DNA of 9,597 nucleotides, from the NCBI GenBank assembly GCA_023142645.1, contig JAGLJE010000002.1, positions 1 through 9,597 on the forward strand. Direction: 5' to 3'. This stretch comes from Candidatus Altimarinota bacterium (GTDB lineage Bacteria > Patescibacteriota > Gracilibacteria > JAHISY01). Position numbers and translations under genes: made by a program. Shown piece after piece: positions 6,707 to 9,597 of this stretch (the stretch's first letter is position 1; every line of letters starts with the position of its first letter). The notes beneath the pieces are model-generated. The model was not told where the DNA came from. It did no database searches and saw only the letters and a program-made list of their open reading frames with translations.

Positions 6707-7627
6707 ATGGTTGCCCGAGAAAAAGCCATCTCGTACAAAAATCTGAAGTGGTTCGATTTCGCAAATCCAGATAAAAAAACGATGGATTTTCTTGAGAGAA
6801 AATTTGAATTCCATCCGCTTGATTTGGATGATTGTCTGACAGAAATTCAGCGACCAAAAATTGACGAGTATGCGAATTATCTTTTTATCGTGTTGCATTT
6901 TCCGATGTGGAATCAAAAAACTCGGCGGGTGATGACAGAAGAGGTGAAAGTTTTCATCGGACAAAATTTCGTAATCACGCTTCACAGCGGCATACTGCCA
7001 CCGCTTGAAAAAATTCGGGAGAATTGTCGAAAAAAATCCGAACGGAAAAAACATCTCGGAAGAGGTAGTGGATATTTTTTGTATGAAATCACGAGCGAGC
7101 TTTTTGATTATTGCTTTCCAATTCTCGATAAATTATCGGAAACTGCCACGAAACTCGAAAGCGATGTTTTTGACGAAGAAGGCACGCGCGATTTATTGAA
7201 AGATATCATGCTACTGAAAAAAAACATCATCACTTTCCGCCGAATTCTCCAACCGGAGCGACCGGTGATTTCCGCGCTCGAACACAAAAATAAGAAGTTT
7301 TTACCGGAAACGCTCGAGGTTTATTTCGACGACGTGGTGGACAAAATCGAAAAGCAGTGGAGTTCACTAGATTCGCTAAAAGAGGTAGCGGAAACTTTGC
7401 AGGATGCGAATGAAAGTTTGATCTCGCACCGCAGCGGCGAAACGATTAAAGTTCTCACAATTTTTTCGGTGATCATGCTGCCGCTCACTTTGATTTCAGG
7501 AATCTTCGGAATGAATGTAGAGCTACCACTTCAGGAAAATACCGATACTTTTTTCGGAATCGCGGGAGTGATGCTAGTAACCGCAGCAGTAATGTTCGTT
7601 TATTTTCGATGGAAGAAATGGTGGTGA
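6707..7627 (+). CDS. corA: CorA-family magnesium/divalent cation transporter
   Basis: Forms a homopentameric channel that admits Mg2+ (and Co2+ or Ni2+ in some members) across the cytoplasmic membrane. The 306 residues are close to the usual ~316. The layout is canonical: a long cytosolic N-terminal domain with helical segments (the PLDLDDCL and FLYEITSELFDY regions), then two membrane helices at the C terminus (about 249-267 and 279-302). The signature GMN lies at 268-270 just after the first helix (LPLTLISGIFGMN) and forms the selectivity filter. The loop after it reads VELPLQENTD, without the MPEL seen in E. coli CorA. The protein ends in the basic/aromatic RWKKWW. The ATG at 6707 has no good Shine-Dalgarno; AGGA 17 nt upstream is too distant. 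A hairpin terminator follows the TGA stop. Zn2+ export as in ZntB is possible but less likely. Confidence 0.93.
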   Translation: MVAREKAISYKNLKWFDFANPDKKTMDFLERKFEFHPLDLDDCLTEIQRPKIDEYANYLFIVLHFPMWNQKTRRVMTEEVKVFIGQNFVITLHSGILPPLEKIRENCRKKSERKKHLGRGSGYFLYEITSELFDYCFPILDKLSETATKLESDVFDEEGTRDLLKDIMLLKKNIITFRRILQPERPVISALEHKNKKFLPETLEVYFDDVVDKIEKQWSSLDSLKEVAETLQDANESLISHRSGETIKVLTIFSVIMLPLTLISGIFGMNVELPLQENTDTFFGIAGVMLVTAAVMFVYFRWKKWW

Positions 7628-7645
7628 ACCAGCAATCAGTAAAAC

Positions 7646-7685
7646 AAAAAAGCTCTCCATTCGTTGCGTGGAGAAAAACTTTTTT
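7646..7685 (+). terminator. Rho-independent terminator after corA
   Basis: TCTCCA (7654-7659) pairs with TGGAGA (7669-7674) around a 9-nt loop. The stem can continue after a small asymmetric bulge with AAAAAAG (7646-7652) against CTTTTTT (7679-7685), which also supplies the 3' T run. It lies 18 nt after the corA stop. Because of the A run on the other side it could in principle work in both directions. Confidence 0.75.
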
Positions 7686-7731
7686 GCAACCTAAAATTTA
7701 CTACGAATGGATTTTAACTTTTTTTGAAAGC

Positions 7732-7758
7732 TTGTCAAATTCCTCAGGAAAGTAAAAT
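7732..7758 (+). promoter_or_regulatory. Candidate murC promoter with palindrome in its spacer
   Basis: TTGTCA (7732-7737, five of six consensus matches) and TAAAAT (7753-7758) are 15 bp apart, shorter than the optimal 17. The spacer contains TTCCTCAGGAA (7740-7750), a perfect 5-bp inverted repeat about a central C, placed like an operator. The leader to the murC ATG would be about 55 nt. It is supported only by pattern and position. Confidence 0.4.
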
Positions 7759-7818
7759 TGTTCAAGTCGTGGATTGAGGAGGAATTGAAAGTTAAACTTC
7801 TCTCAACTTTTTGAATCG

Positions 7819-9102
7819 ATGTTTTCTGAAAACAACTTCCATCTCGTCGGAATCGGCGGAATTGGAATGAGTGGACTCGCACGCATCCTTCGTGATAATA
7901 GAAAAGAAGTGAGCGGATCGGACGCGGAAGATTCACCCATCACTGAGAAACTTCGCGAGGAAGGATTTAAAATTTCCACCCCGCAGAATTCTAAAAATCT
8001 TCCGGCAAATTCCGAAGTCGTTATTCATACCCTCGCAGCAAATTCCGCAAATTCGGAAATTATTGCGGCAAAAAAACGAGGATTGAAAATCCTTTCGTAT
8101 CCCGCGGCTCTCGGCGAGATTACAAAAAATAAAAAACTCATCGCGATTGCCGGCACGCATGGCAAAACGACGACGACAGGGCTGATAATTTCGGCGTGTC
8201 TGAATTCCGGCAAGGATATTTCTTGTCTTGTCGGCGCAAATTTGAAGGAGCTCGGGAATAAAAATGCACGCGTCGGAAATTCGGAGTGGTTCGTTCTCGA
8301 AGCATGTGAATACCGCCGCGCGTTTTTGAATCTACAACCACGAATTCTAGCAGTCACGAATATCGAAGCCGAGCATCTCGATTTTTACAAAAATTTGTCA
8401 GATTACGAGTCGGCGTTCGTAGAATTGGCGAAAAAACTGCCTACGAATGGAATCCTCATCGCCGATTCCCGCGAGCCGAATCTCGAAAAGACCATCGCGA
8501 TCGCACCTCATTTTTTCGATGCAAAAAATGTACTTCCGGATTTTTCTCTCAAAATTTCGGGTGAGATGAATCGCCGAAATGCCCGACTTGCATTCGTCCT
8601 CGCCGAGCTGTTGAATTTAGATTCTAAAAAAGCTCACGCGGGAATCGAAAATTTCGCTGGTGCGGAACGGCGAATGGAATTTCGCGGAGAGTTTCACTGC
8701 GCGAAAATTTACGATGATTACGCGCATCATCCTACCGAAATTCAAGCAACGCTCGCCGCCACGCGCGAAGAATTTCCAGATTCGCGAATTGTGATGATTT
8801 ATCAGCAACACCAAGTTTCCCGCGCACGAGAAATGCTCCGCGAACTCGGCGAAAGTTTTTTCGATGCGGATATCGTTGTGATTCCGAATATTTACGAGGT
8901 GCGAGATAAGATGAATTTGAAAAATAAAATTTCAGGAAATGATCTCGCAGCAGAGATTCGAAAAAACGGAAAGGAAGTTTTTTTTACGGAAAATTTCGAA
9001 AAAACAACCATATGGCTCCGCGAAAATTTGCGAAAAAACGACATCGCCATCATAGCGGGAGCGGGGGATGTCTGGAAAATCACGGAAAAACTGCTCGTTT
9101 AA
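7819..9102 (+). CDS. murC: UDP-N-acetylmuramate--L-alanine ligase (MurC)
   Basis: Adds L-alanine to UDP-MurNAc using ATP, the first amino-acid step of peptidoglycan precursor synthesis in the cytoplasm. Motifs: nucleotide-binding GIGGIGMSGLA (11-21), ATP-binding P-loop GTHGKTTT (112-119), TNIEAEHLDFY (180-190), the ligand-binding YDDYAHHPTEI (298-308) diagnostic of MurC/Mpl, QQHQVSRA (329-336) and the C-terminal GAGDVW. At 427 residues it is shorter than the common 450-490. The usual acidic motif EADESD is replaced here by EACEYRR (161-167). The only possible start is the ATG at 7819, since TGA at 7786-7788 closes the frame upstream and no alternative start lies between. A GAGGAGG lies 36 nt before the ATG, too far for normal use. 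The Mur ligase Mpl is the main alternative, but the N-terminal motifs and size favour MurC. It is convergent with rpmA, 26 nt away. Confidence 0.92.
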   Translation: MFSENNFHLVGIGGIGMSGLARILRDNRKEVSGSDAEDSPITEKLREEGFKISTPQNSKNLPANSEVVIHTLAANSANSEIIAAKKRGLKILSYPAALGEITKNKKLIAIAGTHGKTTTTGLIISACLNSGKDISCLVGANLKELGNKNARVGNSEWFVLEACEYRRAFLNLQPRILAVTNIEAEHLDFYKNLSDYESAFVELAKKLPTNGILIADSREPNLEKTIAIAPHFFDAKNVLPDFSLKISGEMNRRNARLAFVLAELLNLDSKKAHAGIENFAGAERRMEFRGEFHCAKIYDDYAHHPTEIQATLAATREEFPDSRIVMIYQQHQVSRAREMLRELGESFFDADIVVIPNIYEVRDKMNLKNKISGNDLAAEIRKNGKEVFFTENFEKTTIWLRENLRKNDIAIIAGAGDVWKITEKLLV

Positions 9103-9128
9103 CTTCCGAATATTTTGAAAATTGAAAA

Positions 9129-9410
9129 CTAACTCGCCGCAACCACAGCAACTACCGTTTTTCGTTTCTTCCGTGCATCGAATTTCAAAATTCTCCGTTC
9201 ACCAAATTTCACTTTTCCGTCTACCGCCGCATGCAGTGTGAAATCTTTGCCTGCGTACACATTCTCACCCGGCTCGAATTTCATACCCTTTTGTCTCACG
9301 ATCACATTTCCCGAGCGCACTCTCTCGCCACCGAATTTTTTCACGCCAAGGTATTTCGGTTTGCTATCACGAATATTTTGGGTACTGCCACCCGCTTTTT
9401 TGTGAGCCAT
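9129..9410 (-). CDS. rpmA: 50S ribosomal protein L27
   Basis: L27 sits at the peptidyl-transferase side of the large subunit, where its N terminus reaches the tRNA acceptor ends. The 93 residues fit the family (about 85-95). The N terminus is the canonical [10 protein letters not shown], with no cleavable extension as in Firmicutes, followed by [16 protein letters not shown], the NVIVRQKG loop, and [16 protein letters not shown] short basic/hydrophobic tail ([14 protein letters not shown]) closes it. The usual partner rplU (L21) is not next to it: upstream is a divergent gene behind its own promoter, and downstream is convergent murC, so rpmA is transcribed alone. The ATG at 9410-9408 follows AT-rich sequence without a Shine-Dalgarno. 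The assignment is secure. Confidence 0.98.
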   Translation of the reverse strand: MAHKKAGGSTQNIRDSKPKYLGVKKFGGERVRSGNVIVRQKGMKFEPGENVYAGKDFTLHAAVDGKVKFGERRILKFDARKKRKTVVAVVAAS

Positions 9411-9431
9411 TTTGAAAATTAAAGTGCGCGA

Positions 9432-9460
9432 ATCTTATGGAAAATCCAGAGATTTTGCAA
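9432..9460 (-). promoter_or_regulatory. Sigma70-like promoter for rpmA
   Basis: On the minus strand TTGCAA (9460-9455) and TAAGAT (9437-9432) are exactly 17 bp apart. Transcription would start near 9425 and leave a leader of about 15 nt before the rpmA ATG. The strong match and short leader suit a ribosomal protein gene. Confidence 0.65.
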
Positions 9461-9477
9461 ACTTGAATTTAGAGGTA

Positions 9478-9506
9478 TTGATTTTTAGACTTAGAAATGC
9501 TAAAAT
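9478..9506 (+). promoter_or_regulatory. Strong sigma70-like promoter for the right-edge gene
   Basis: TTGATT (9478-9483), a 17-bp spacer, and TAAAAT (9501-9506) preceded by TGC make an extended -10. Predicted transcription starts near 9513, about 15 nt before the ATG at 9528. It is divergent from the rpmA promoter, with 17 bp between the two -35 boxes. Confidence 0.65.
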
Positions 9507-9527
9507 GAGAAGATTTAAAAACTAAAA

Positions 9528-9597
9528 ATGCTTAAAAATAAAAATATAAAAAATCGAAGCACCGCGGATCTCATCATCCGCCACACAGAAAAGCATC
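9528..9597 (+). CDS. Start of an unidentified gene cut by the window edge
   Basis: An open frame from ATG 9528 runs off the right edge after 23 codons (it begins MLKNKNIKNRSTADL and continues IIRHTEKH). The lysine/asparagine-rich start shifts to ordinary codons including ACC, GCG, CTC and CGC, which look like genuine coding sequence. It is preceded at the right distance by the promoter at 9478-9506. Too little is visible to name a product; there is no signal peptide or membrane segment in the visible part. Confidence 0.5.
   Translation, partial: MLKNKNIKNRSTADLIIRHTEKH

Noticed and set aside
7691..7936. An 81-codon minus-strand frame over the corA-murC gap
   Set aside because: It overlaps the murC start and the candidate promoter, has no recognisable motif, and is low in coding character.
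1..9597. CRISPR array, insertion sequence, toxin-antitoxin or defence system
   Set aside because: No regularly spaced repeats, transposase or nuclease motifs, or paired small toxin/antitoxin frames were visible on either strand.

Overview
This is a 9.6 kb stretch of ordinary bacterial chromosome. It carries mostly housekeeping genes packed tightly on both strands, with no insertion sequence, CRISPR array, integrase or phage gene visible. The coding sequence is moderately AT-rich. TGA is a normal stop (trpD, corA and the zinc-ribbon gene all end in TGA), which argues against the recoded Gracilibacteria/Absconditabacteria. Several features fit a candidate-phylum (Patescibacteria/CPR-like) genome: short gaps, TTG and GTG starts, starts without Shine-Dalgarno sites, a compact MurC with an unusual EACEYRR signature, and small unassignable proteins. 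The lineage is an inference and I am only moderately confident. A tryptophan-synthesis gene would point to one of the metabolically fuller members, such as Peregrinibacteria-like lineages.

Left block (1-3937, + strand): the C-terminal ~300 codons of trpD (anthranilate phosphoribosyltransferase, cut by the window edge), a small single-cluster ferredoxin, a stand-alone HD-GYP-like hydrolase, and a complete UvrD/PcrA-type helicase with the C-terminal RNA-polymerase-binding Tudor-like domain. Gaps are 5-44 nt, so the four could be co-transcribed, although they share no obvious pathway.

Middle block (3934-6634, mostly - strand): an unrecognised membrane-anchored coiled-coil protein, visibly more AT-rich than its neighbours, overlaps the end of the helicase gene by 4 bp. 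A tRNA-Leu(CAG) on the + strand is divergent from it, and the two have apparently overlapping promoters. Next comes a leftward cluster (transcribed right to left): a four-helix membrane protein, a small zinc-ribbon protein, and an RluD-family pseudouridine synthase whose GTG start abuts the zinc-ribbon TGA stop.

Right block (6707-9597): a CorA-type Mg2+ transporter (+) followed by a hairpin/T-run terminator; murC (+), with a 191-nt upstream region holding a candidate promoter, a palindrome and an isolated GAGGAGG; solitary rpmA (ribosomal protein L27, -) with a good sigma70-like promoter; and the first codons of a + strand gene running off the right edge behind another strong promoter. No gene-free stretch exceeds 300 nt.

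I did not find a clearly new system. The items most worth a second look are the compositionally odd coiled-coil gene beside the tRNA, the divergent HD-GYP, the murC leader, and a short array of heptamer repeats at 5990-6023.
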